From positions 95,511 to 159,510 of the forward strand of contig UQBO01000003.1 of the NCBI GenBank assembly GCA_900539225.1: a DNA stretch of 64,000 nucleotides, read 5' to 3'. This DNA is from an uncultured Eubacteriales bacterium. Its GTDB lineage: Bacteria; Bacillota; Clostridia; Tissierellales; Peptoniphilaceae. The notes under the pieces were generated by a model, which saw only the letters and a program-made list of their open reading frames with translations, was not told the DNA's origin and did not search any database. The position numbers and the translations under genes were made by a program. Every line of letters starts with the position of its first letter. Within the stretch, counting starts at the first letter, position 1. This document shows, one piece after another, positions 44,275 through 51,180 of this stretch.

Positions 44275-44299
44275 CTGAGTAAGAGATTACTCAGTTTTC
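44275..44299 (+). terminator. intrinsic terminator after cdaR
   Basis: Perfect 8-bp stem CTGAGTAA / TTACTCAG with a GAGA tetraloop and TTTTCTTTT behind. The rest of 44300-44447 holds a promoter and no gene. Confidence 0.87.
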
Positions 44300-44371
44300 T
44301 TTTGCCCATATATAAGAAAGGCTTATAATCAATGAAGAAAGTATAAGATTTATTAATATATATAATAATGC

Positions 44372-44399
44372 TTGTAAATTTTTAGGAGGGTGGTATAAT
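44372..44399 (+). promoter_or_regulatory. promoter of the solitary ABC exporter gene
   Basis: TTGTAA (44372-44377), 16 bases, then TATAAT (44394-44399) preceded by TG-G, an extended -10. The ATG at 44448 is 48 bases downstream with AGGGAGGAT as ribosome-binding site. Confidence 0.65.
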
Positions 44400-44447
44400 A
44401 TAGTTAATAAGAATTTATTTTGCTAAATCATTACAAGGGAGGATCTT

Positions 44448-45986
44448 ATGAAGTACAAAAAATTTTTTATAATCATGTTTATCTTGATACTGTGTTCATC
44501 AATATCAGCACTACTTGCACCGATATTCATTCAACTGTGGAAGGCAAATGGCACGCCGCTTGATACGAAGAAGATAGTATTCATAATCTTACTTATACTT
44601 GCATCAAAACTGCTTACGATACTATTTACAATATTTAGAGAAAAGTTTGCGAAGGAGTATAACAAAGGCAATTTCATTTCTTACATAAAAAACATTTTCA
44701 ATATGCATTACGATAGCATAATCGAAAAGGGCGCTATGAACTTACTAGAGAGGGCATCGATATCTGTTAATAGCATATACTCCTTTATGATGAGCGGTTA
44801 CATACAGATATTCTCCTCACTTTTAGTTGCCTTAGTATGTTTAATTTTAATTGCAAATGTAAATTTGTATTTGGCCTTGATAATGTTTTTGGCACTGCCT
44901 ATAAACTATTTTGGATATAAATTATTAAATAAGAAGCTAAAGAAAAAGTCTGAAGAGATGCAAAAGATGACTGGAATGGGCTTTCAAGAGATACTTTCTT
45001 ATGTACAAGAGGTCGACTATGTAAAGCAGCTTTCTGATAAGTCTGTGATTTACAATAAACTAGAGCCAGCGACCGAAAAGGTTTATGGTAGCATGGCGAG
45101 CGTCAATGAGTACGCTCAATCAATGACTGTAGTTTTAGAAGGCATTAACGAGATTATCAAAACGCTTTTATTACTTATAGTTGTTTATGATTACATGGCA
45201 CATAGCAGCAGCATTTACTCAATCATACTTGTTACTTTAATCTTCCCACTTTACTTTGCCAATGTTTCGACAATAACTAATTCAAATATTGAGAAGAGAA
45301 ATTTTGATATAGCAAAAGATTTTGAAAAAGAACTCATCGCCAATAAAGAGTCAGATGGCAGTGAAGCAATTGATATGATTAACGATATAGAACTTGATGT
45401 CAATGGCATAAATATTAAAGACATGAAGCTTGACTTTAATGCAAAGGCAAAGCTTAAGAAGGGAGACATAGTCAGAATCAACGGAGCCAATGGTAGTGGC
45501 AAGAGTACATTTGCCAAAGGCCTAGTAAAGTTTAGAGACGTTAAGATAATTAAAGTGAATGGCATAGACATAGAGAAGTGTAAAAACGAAGACATAAGAG
45601 ATCGTATTGAATATGTTGTGCAAAACGCGCCTATAGTTAATGGCTCACTAAGAAAGAACCTTCTACTTGACTTTGATGATGGCAGCCATATTGATCTAGA
45701 GCAAAATCAATTTATCAGATCCATTCTTGAAAAGAAATCACTTGACGACAAGATACTTATGGGCGGCTCAAACCTATCTGGAGGCGAAAAGCAAAAGATA
45801 TCATTTGCAAGGTCCTTACTTAAAAATCCTGACGTACTCGTTTTGGATGAGATATGTTCAAACATTGACAAGGAATCAACGAAAGAGATATACGATTATT
45901 TAAATAAGACTAGAGAGGAAAGGATATGCTTTATCATTAGTCACGACGACTTGACAAGTGGTCTAATTAATGTTAATATAAATTAG
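44448..45986 (+). CDS. ABC exporter, fused membrane and ATPase domains, unknown substrate
   Basis: A 512-residue half-transporter. The N-terminal part (about 1-290) has about six membrane helices; the ATPase domain starts around 310, with Walker A NGANGSGKST near 345, signature LSGGEKQK, Walker B VLVLDEI and the H-loop ISHDD. The ATPase is compact, with little sequence between Walker A and the signature. It has its own promoter and no partner gene nearby, so it must act as a homodimer or with a distant partner. It could export a peptide, lipid or drug; nothing here decides. Confidence 0.85.
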   Translation: MKYKKFFIIMFILILCSSISALLAPIFIQLWKANGTPLDTKKIVFIILLILASKLLTILFTIFREKFAKEYNKGNFISYIKNIFNMHYDSIIEKGAMNLLERASISVNSIYSFMMSGYIQIFSSLLVALVCLILIANVNLYLALIMFLALPINYFGYKLLNKKLKKKSEEMQKMTGMGFQEILSYVQEVDYVKQLSDKSVIYNKLEPATEKVYGSMASVNEYAQSMTVVLEGINEIIKTLLLLIVVYDYMAHSSSIYSIILVTLIFPLYFANVSTITNSNIEKRNFDIAKDFEKELIANKESDGSEAIDMINDIELDVNGINIKDMKLDFNAKAKLKKGDIVRINGANGSGKSTFAKGLVKFRDVKIIKVNGIDIEKCKNEDIRDRIEYVVQNAPIVNGSLRKNLLLDFDDGSHIDLEQNQFIRSILEKKSLDDKILMGGSNLSGGEKQKISFARSLLKNPDVLVLDEICSNIDKESTKEIYDYLNKTREERICFIISHDDLTSGLINVNIN

Positions 45987-45989
45987 TAG

Positions 45990-46020
45990 TATGACTCTAA
46001 GACCACTGTCATAGTAAAAT
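45990..46020 (+). terminator. possible weak terminator after the ABC exporter gene
   Basis: TATGAC / GTCATA can pair with a 12-base loop, followed by an AT-rich stretch with TTTTT. The short stem and distant T-run make this uncertain. Confidence 0.35.
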
Positions 46021-46045
46021 ATTTTTGTAAAATCAAAAAAAGTAC

Positions 46046-46074
46046 TTGACAAATGCTCTGCATGAGTATATACT
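46046..46074 (+). promoter_or_regulatory. near-consensus sigma-A promoter of infC-rpmI-rplT
   Basis: Consensus -35 TTGACA (46046-46051), 17 bases, and -10 TATACT (46069-46074). It should start transcription near 46081, leaving a leader of about 120 bases before infC. Confidence 0.85.
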
Positions 46075-46082
46075 ATATGAGT

Positions 46083-46190
46083 AATGAATAATAAAACAAG
46101 AAGAAAAATGCTTTCTCACCTTATAACCGGTTGTTCATAAGGTTAATTAATTGTAATTGTACGGGCATTTTTTCATGCCCGTTTTTTTAA
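46083..46190 (+). ncRNA. structured infC leader with terminator (ribosomal protein L20-type autoregulation likely)
   Basis: The leader has a hairpin CCTTAT (46119-46124) / ATAAGG (46137-46142) around a loop containing ACCGGT, then an intrinsic terminator ACGGGCAT / ATGCCCGT (46161-46182) with seven T, ending just before the infC Shine-Dalgarno sequence. In Bacillus and relatives such infC leaders are controlled by L20 through premature termination. That L20 acts here is inferred from gene order; the sequence shows the terminator directly. Confidence 0.7.
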
Positions 46191-46204
46191 TGGAGGTGTA
46201 AACA

Positions 46205-46717
46205 ATTAAAGAGCTACCAATCAACGAAGAGATTAGAAATCCGAAGATAAGACTTATAGGAGAAGATGGAACACAATATGGTATCGTCGATAACAATAAG
46301 GCTTTAGAGATAGCGCAAAATGCTAAACTTGACCTTGTAATGGTTTCTCCAAATGCTGACCCTGTTGTTTGTAAGATTATGGACTACGGTAAGTATAGAT
46401 ACGAGCAACAAAAGAAGAACAAGGAAGCTAAGAAGAAACAAAAGGTTATCAATATCAAAGAGATCAGAATGACTCCAAATATTGAAGAACATGACTTAAA
46501 CGTTAAAGTTAGAACTACTCAAAAGTTTATTCAAAATGGAGACAAGGTTAAGGTATCCGTTCGCTTTAGAGGTAGAGAGATGGGACACACTGAGCTTGGA
46601 AGAGAAGTTCTTGATCAATTTCTAGAACTATTAGGTCCTGAAGCAATGGTTGAAAAAGCACCAAAGTTAGAAGGTAGAAACATGTCAATGACTGTTATTC
46701 AAAATAATAAAAATTAG
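46205..46717 (+). CDS. infC: translation initiation factor IF-3, with an ATT start codon
   Basis: Binds the 30S subunit and checks initiator codons. The reading frame covers 170 residues if begun at ATT 46205: it then reads KELPINEEIRNPKIRLIGEDG, the normal IF-3 N-terminus, and continues to VSPNADPVVCKIMDYGKYRYE and KVSVRFRGREMGH. The first in-frame ATG (46337, Met-45) would remove the N-terminal domain. GGAGGTG lies six bases before the ATT. ATT is a known non-standard start used for infC autoregulation in E. coli and others. A four-codon ORF, ATG GAG GTG TAA (46190-46201), overlaps the Shine-Dalgarno sequence. Confidence 0.93.
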   Translation: MKELPINEEIRNPKIRLIGEDGTQYGIVDNNKALEIAQNAKLDLVMVSPNADPVVCKIMDYGKYRYEQQKKNKEAKKKQKVINIKEIRMTPNIEEHDLNVKVRTTQKFIQNGDKVKVSVRFRGREMGHTELGREVLDQFLELLGPEAMVEKAPKLEGRNMSMTVIQNNKN

Positions 46718-46728
46718 GAGGAATAGAA

Positions 46729-46920
46729 ATGGCAAAGATGAAAACACACAGAGCGTCTGCAAAGAGATTTAAAAGAACAGCTTCTGGTAAATTAAAAAGA
46801 TTTAAAGCATACAAAGGTCACTTAACAGGAAAGAAATCTGCTAAGAGAGTAAGAAACTTAAGAAAAGGATCATTAGTATCAAAGGGCGATCAAAAGAGAA
46901 TCGACTCTATGGTAATGTAG
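46729..46920 (+). CDS. rpmI: 50S ribosomal protein L35
   Basis: Small basic 63-residue ribosomal protein with the L35 pattern MAKMKTHRASAKRFKRTASG and KRFKAYKGHLTGKKS. AGGAGG precedes the ATG. It sits in the standard infC-rpmI-rplT order. Confidence 0.96.
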   Translation: MAKMKTHRASAKRFKRTASGKLKRFKAYKGHLTGKKSAKRVRNLRKGSLVSKGDQKRIDSMVM

Positions 46921-46932
46921 TAGGAGGATAAA

Positions 46933-47283
46933 ATGGCTAGAGTAAAAAGAGCAGTAAATGCTAAAAAGAATCGTAAAAAAGTTTTAAAACAAGCTAAAGG
47001 ATATTTTGGCGCAAAGAGCAAGCTATATAGAACTGCTAACGAAGCAGTTATGAAGTCACTAAGCTACTCATACATTGGTAGAAAGAACAGAAAGAGAGAC
47101 TTCAGAAAACTTTGGATAGCTAGAATCAACGCTGAATGCAGAGTAAACGATATGAGCTATAGCAAATTTATCGGCGGTTTAAAGAAATTAAATATTGACA
47201 TAAACAGAAAAATGCTTTCCGAAATGGCTATTCATGATAAAGAAAGCTTTAAGAATTTAGTTGATATGGCAAAGAATGCTTAA
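46933..47283 (+). CDS. rplT: 50S ribosomal protein L20
   Basis: A 116-residue basic protein needed for early 50S assembly, reading MARVKRAVNAKKNRKKVLKQ, AKGYFGAKSKLYRTA and RRDFRKLWIARINAECR-like core (here KRDFRKLWIARINAECR). In Firmicutes it is also the repressor of its own operon through the infC leader. AGGAGG precedes the ATG, and an intrinsic terminator follows. Confidence 0.97.
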   Translation: MARVKRAVNAKKNRKKVLKQAKGYFGAKSKLYRTANEAVMKSLSYSYIGRKNRKRDFRKLWIARINAECRVNDMSYSKFIGGLKKLNIDINRKMLSEMAIHDKESFKNLVDMAKNA

Positions 47284-47309
47284 AGTTCTCAATTTTGGGA
47301 ACTTTTTCT
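47282..47309 (+). terminator. intrinsic terminator after rplT
   Basis: AAAGTTC (47282-47288) pairs with GAACTTT (47299-47305) around a 10-base loop, followed by TTCTTTTC. It ends the ribosomal operon. Confidence 0.8.
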
Positions 47310-47340
47310 TTTCTATATGGCAAAAATTCTTGATTTGTAG

Positions 47341-47346
47341 TAAAAT
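47341..47346 (+). promoter_or_regulatory. possible -10 element directly upstream of the potassium transporter ATG
   Basis: TAAAAT stands six bases before the ATG at 47353, with TTGATTTGTAG just upstream. A similar TTGATTTGTGATAAAAT precedes the FHA gene (about 37315-37331), so the sequence recurs in this genome. If it is the -10 box, the transcript would start at or next to the ATG. No good -35 box is seen. Confidence 0.4.
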
Positions 47347-47352
47347 AGATAT

Positions 47353-48696
47353 ATGGAAATAAGAAAAAAACTATTTAAAGACAAAATGAACCCGCCACAA
47401 GTTTTGGCGCTTGGTTTTTTATCCTTAATACTTATAGGTAGTGTACTTTTAAACTTGCCTATAGCCTCTACTAGTGGCAGTCCCATTGGCTATGTGAACA
47501 GCTTGTTCACATCAGCATCAGCTGTGTGTGTAACTGGCCTTACAGTACTTAATACTGCTAAGGACTTCACACCATTTGGCCAAGTAGTCATAATTACACT
47601 TATACAATTTGGCGGTCTTGGCATAATGACACTAGCAACAGTCGGTTATATAATCATGGGCAAGAAGATATCTTTTAAGGAAAGACTTATGATTAAGGAA
47701 CAACTAAATACTGAATCAATACAAGGTATAGTAAAACTAATGAAGAAAGTTATTGGCTATACATTATTTCTTGAACTTATGGGCTCCTTGCTCTTAGCGC
47801 TTCGCTTTGTACCAATGTTTGGACTAGAAAAGGGCTTGGCCTTTAGTATATTTCATTCGATAAGCGCTTATTGTAACGCAGGCTTTGATATATTTGGAGA
47901 TTCATTAATTATCTTTCAAAATGATTACTACGTTTTGTTTATACTATCGCTATTAATTATACTAGGCGGACTAGGCTTCACTGTATATGCGGATTTACTA
48001 GCAAAGGATAAGCTAAGAAAGCTAACGCTTCACTCTAAAGTAGTACTTATCATGACTGGATCACTTTTAGCTATAGGCACACTGAGCTTTTTGCTATTTG
48101 AAAGAACAAATCCTGGCACTTTAGGAACAATGAATTTCCCAAGGAAGCTAGCGAACTCGTTTTTCCAAAGCGTTTCACCAAGAACAGCAGGCTTCTACTC
48201 AGTAGATATTTCTAGTATCAGGGATACTACTATATTCTCAATGATTATGCTTATGTTTATAGGTGGATCACCTGGATCAACAGCCGGCGGTGTTAAGACG
48301 ACGACATTTGCTTGTCTAGTACTGACAACCATATCAGTAGTAAAGGGCGAGGAAGATGTTAACTGCTTAAAGAGAAGACTACCGTTCGAAACGATAAAGA
48401 GAGCTGTAGCGATATTTTTAATTGGTTTAGCTATAGTTTTTTCAACAGCAATCATACTAACTATTACTGATAGCTCTTTCAAGTTTATCAATCTGCTTTT
48501 TGAATCAACATCGGCCTTTGGCACTGTTGGCTTGACTACGGGCATAACTGATAAGCTTAGCACTCTTGGTAGGCTTGTTATTACTCTAACTATGTATATA
48601 GGTAGGGTTGGACCACTTACTATGGCATACGCTTTTGCTAAGAGAAACAGAAAGAGAGACTTTAGAAACGCACCAGGCAACCTAATGGTTGGATAG
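47353..48696 (+). CDS. TrkH/KtrB-type potassium channel-like subunit
   Basis: Membrane subunit of potassium uptake. The 447-residue protein has about eight to ten helices and the four selectivity loops of the SKT family: TSASAVCVTGLTVL, HSISAYCNAGFDIF, SVSPRTAGFYSVD and ESTSAFGTVGLTTG. ATG at 47353 lacks a Shine-Dalgarno sequence; Met at 47386 is another possible start, although the intervening residues read naturally. The TrkA/KtrA-like gene follows after eight bases. Confidence 0.92.
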   Translation: MEIRKKLFKDKMNPPQVLALGFLSLILIGSVLLNLPIASTSGSPIGYVNSLFTSASAVCVTGLTVLNTAKDFTPFGQVVIITLIQFGGLGIMTLATVGYIIMGKKISFKERLMIKEQLNTESIQGIVKLMKKVIGYTLFLELMGSLLLALRFVPMFGLEKGLAFSIFHSISAYCNAGFDIFGDSLIIFQNDYYVLFILSLLIILGGLGFTVYADLLAKDKLRKLTLHSKVVLIMTGSLLAIGTLSFLLFERTNPGTLGTMNFPRKLANSFFQSVSPRTAGFYSVDISSIRDTTIFSMIMLMFIGGSPGSTAGGVKTTTFACLVLTTISVVKGEEDVNCLKRRLPFETIKRAVAIFLIGLAIVFSTAIILTITDSSFKFINLLFESTSAFGTVGLTTGITDKLSTLGRLVITLTMYIGRVGPLTMAYAFAKRNRKRDFRNAPGNLMVG

Positions 48697-48704
48697 GAGG
48701 ATAT

Positions 48705-49367
48705 ATGAAATCATTTGTAATAATTGGACTTGGAAGATTTGGTATGGCACTTTCAAAGGAGCTTTCAAGGATAGGCCATGAGGTCTTAGCGATAGACTAT
48801 GACCCAGCCTTGATAAGTGAAGTAGCTGACTACGTTACTCACGCTGTTGAAGCTGACGCTAAAAACGAGATGGCTCTTAAAGAGATAGGTCTATCAAATT
48901 TTGACGTTGCTGTTATAAGTATAGGCTCTGACCTTGAAGCGAGCATTATCGCGACACTTACTTGTAAGGAGCTTGGCATTAAAACTATAATTGCTAAGGC
49001 AACTAGTGAATCACACGGAAAAGTGCTATCAAAGATTGGCGCAAGCAAGATTATATTCCCTGAAAGAGACATGGGTACAAGGCTTGCACACAACTTGACA
49101 TTCAAAAACATCATTGATTACATCGAGCTTTCTAGCGAATATTCCATCGCCGAAGTAAAGATACTTAAGTCATGGATAGGCAAGTCCCTACTTGATCTTA
49201 AGCTAAGAAACATTTACGGCGTTAACGTTATTGCTATTAAGAACGATGACAAGATTGATGTGTCACCAAAACCAGATAAGTGTCTTGGACAAGGAGACGT
49301 TTTGGTACTTCTTGGTCAAGTTGACGATATAAGTGCCTTGGAAAAGGACTCTCAAAATGAGCAGTAG
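48705..49367 (+). CDS. TrkA/KtrA-type potassium uptake regulator
   Basis: A 220-residue cytosolic protein that gates the channel. It has an RCK_N Rossmann domain (FVIIGLGRFGMALSKEL, with the nucleotide-binding GxGxxG pattern, then the acidic AIDYDP) and an RCK_C domain after about residue 140. RCK_C domains of KtrA are known c-di-AMP receptors, and both c-di-AMP enzymes are encoded in this window. AGGAGGATAT precedes the ATG. It overlaps the methyltransferase gene by 11 bases. Confidence 0.92.
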   Translation: MKSFVIIGLGRFGMALSKELSRIGHEVLAIDYDPALISEVADYVTHAVEADAKNEMALKEIGLSNFDVAVISIGSDLEASIIATLTCKELGIKTIIAKATSESHGKVLSKIGASKIIFPERDMGTRLAHNLTFKNIIDYIELSSEYSIAEVKILKSWIGKSLLDLKLRNIYGVNVIAIKNDDKIDVSPKPDKCLGQGDVLVLLGQVDDISALEKDSQNEQ

Positions 49368-50109
49368 TCTGATCACATCCAAGGACAACAAAATTTATAA
49401 GCTAATTAATTCCTTAAAGAAGCCAAAGTATAGAAAGAAAAATTCTATGTTTATTCTTGAGGGTAAAAGATTAGTTTATGAGGCTATAGAACGCTCTGCG
49501 TCTATAGTGTACATAGTTATTAACGAAGACTTTGACGATGAATATATATCTGATAAGCCTTACGAAGTTATTAAAATCGAAAATAATTTATTTAAAAATT
49601 TACAAGATACTGTTACATCTCAAGGCATAATTGCAGTTTGTAAAGAGAGTTTAAATGAAGCTTATGACTTTGATGAAAAAACAGTTTTATACTTAGAAGA
49701 TATACAGGACCCAGGCAATTTAGGTACGATAGTTAGAAGTGCGGCGTCATTTGATGTAAAGACCCTTATACTATCAAAAAACTCCTGCGATGTGTACAAT
49801 GAAAAGGTTTTACGCGCGTCGATGGGAGCCATATTTCTAGTGGACGTTCATTATGAAGACTTAAGTATAATAAATACATTCAAAGAGAAGGGATACAAAG
49901 TTTACTCGACATCGCCACGAGGCAAGGCCACGCGCTATACAGATGAAAAGGCCTTTATACTCATGGGCAATGAAGGCAATGGTTTAACAGAGGAAGCGTT
50001 TAAGATGAGTGACGAGACCATCACCATAGCCAATACTGGCAAACTTGAATCGCTTAATCTTGCCGTAGCAAGCTCGATTATTATATATGAAAGATATTTA
50101 ATGCAATAG
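49357..50109 (+). CDS. TrmH/SpoU-family RNA 2'-O-methyltransferase
   Basis: A SPOUT-fold methyltransferase of about 250 residues. The N-terminal substrate-binding part contains KYRKKNSMFILEGKRLVYEA; the SPOUT motifs are LEDIQDPGNLGTIVRSAASF (motif 1), LMGNEGNGLTEEA (motif 2) and SLNLAVASSIIIYE (motif 3). ATG at 49357 is chosen over an in-frame ATG at 49333 because AAAAGGA stands upstream at proper spacing. It is known in Firmicutes as the YsgA type near pheST, as here. It overlaps the trkA-like gene. Confidence 0.9.
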   Translation: MSSSLITSKDNKIYKLINSLKKPKYRKKNSMFILEGKRLVYEAIERSASIVYIVINEDFDDEYISDKPYEVIKIENNLFKNLQDTVTSQGIIAVCKESLNEAYDFDEKTVLYLEDIQDPGNLGTIVRSAASFDVKTLILSKNSCDVYNEKVLRASMGAIFLVDVHYEDLSIINTFKEKGYKVYSTSPRGKATRYTDEKAFILMGNEGNGLTEEAFKMSDETITIANTGKLESLNLAVASSIIIYERYLMQ

Positions 50110-50119
50110 TAATAATATA

Positions 50120-50128
50120 TGGTATAAT
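50120..50128 (+). promoter_or_regulatory. extended -10 promoter of pheST
   Basis: TGGTATAAT lies 20 bases before the pheS ATG, so the transcript should have a very short leader with GGAGG. A T-box leader would not fit between the promoter and the gene. Confidence 0.6.
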
Positions 50129-50148
50129 ATAGGTATCGGAGGAAGCAT

Positions 50149-51171
50149 ATGAAAGAAGAACTATTAAAAATTAAAGACGAAGCCAAAGCTTTGATTGAAA
50201 AAGCTGAAGACTTAAAGAGTTTAGAAGATTTAAGGGTTAAATTTTTAGGCAAGAAAGGCGAGTTAACAGCCATACTTAAGATGATGGGTTCGCTATCAGC
50301 TGAAGAAAGACCTGTTATGGGCCAACTTGCTAACGAAGTAAGAGAAGACATTGAGGCTCTACTTAAGAATAAATTTGACGACTTAAACGCTCTTGAGAGA
50401 GAAAAAAGATTAGATGAAGAGACTTTGGACATAAGTATTGACAAAGATCTAGTTTCATTAGGACATGAGCATCCACTAATCAAGGTTAAGGAAAAACTTG
50501 AAGACTTATTTATGAGGATGGGCTTTAAGGTTATAGAAGGACCTGAGATTGAAACTGTAGAAAATAACTTTGACTCACTTAATGCGCCACAAGACCACCC
50601 ATCAAGAGATATGTCTGATACTTTTTATATTGATAAAGAAAATTTACTAAGAACACAAACATCGCCAGTACAAATCAGAGCTATGAAGAAGTATGGAGCA
50701 CCACTAAAGATGGTTTCATGCGGAAGAACATTTAGGTTTGATGACGTTGATAACACTCACTCACCGATGTTTTATCAAATGGAAGGACTTGTGGTTGGCG
50801 AAAACATTTCTCTAGCTAATTTAAAATTTACTATAGATCAATTTGTTAGAGAGCTTTTAGGTGAAAAGATACAAACAAGATATAGACCGCATCACTTCCC
50901 ATTCACAGAGCCTAGTATGGAAGTCGACGTAACTTGTCACAAGTGCGGCGGCGAAGGCTGTGAGTTTTGCGGAGGAACTGGCTGGTCGATGGAATTACTT
51001 GGCTGCGGCATGGTACATCCGAATGTGCTTAGGAACTGCGGCATAGATCCAAAGAAGTACTCTGGCTTTGCTTTTGGTTTCGGCGTTGACAGAATCACTA
51101 TGGTTTCGTACGGCATCAACGATATAAGATTGCTTTACGAAAACGATCAAAGATTTTTAGATGAGTTTTAG
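50149..51171 (+). CDS. pheS: phenylalanyl-tRNA synthetase alpha subunit
   Basis: The 340-residue class II catalytic subunit. An N-terminal coiled-coil (about 1-100) is followed by motif 2 (SCGRTFRFDDVDNTHSPMFYQMEGLVVG), the tandem cysteine segment CHKCGGEGCEFCGGTGW, and motif 3 GFAFGFGVDRITMVSYGI. GGAGGAA precedes the ATG. It forms an alpha2-beta2 enzyme with PheT, ten bases downstream. Confidence 0.97.
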   Translation: MKEELLKIKDEAKALIEKAEDLKSLEDLRVKFLGKKGELTAILKMMGSLSAEERPVMGQLANEVREDIEALLKNKFDDLNALEREKRLDEETLDISIDKDLVSLGHEHPLIKVKEKLEDLFMRMGFKVIEGPEIETVENNFDSLNAPQDHPSRDMSDTFYIDKENLLRTQTSPVQIRAMKKYGAPLKMVSCGRTFRFDDVDNTHSPMFYQMEGLVVGENISLANLKFTIDQFVRELLGEKIQTRYRPHHFPFTEPSMEVDVTCHKCGGEGCEFCGGTGWSMELLGCGMVHPNVLRNCGIDPKKYSGFAFGFGVDRITMVSYGINDIRLLYENDQRFLDEF

Positions 51172-51180
51172 GAGGACGAT

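Noticed and set aside
48195..48680. 161-residue open frame on the - strand inside the potassium transporter gene
   Set aside because: It lies fully inside a well-supported membrane protein gene and has no ribosome-binding site.
50110..50148. T-box riboswitch before pheS
   Set aside because: Only 39 bases separate the genes and the promoter lies 20 bases before the ATG, so there is no room for a T-box. argS and serS are also preceded by gaps of about ten bases.
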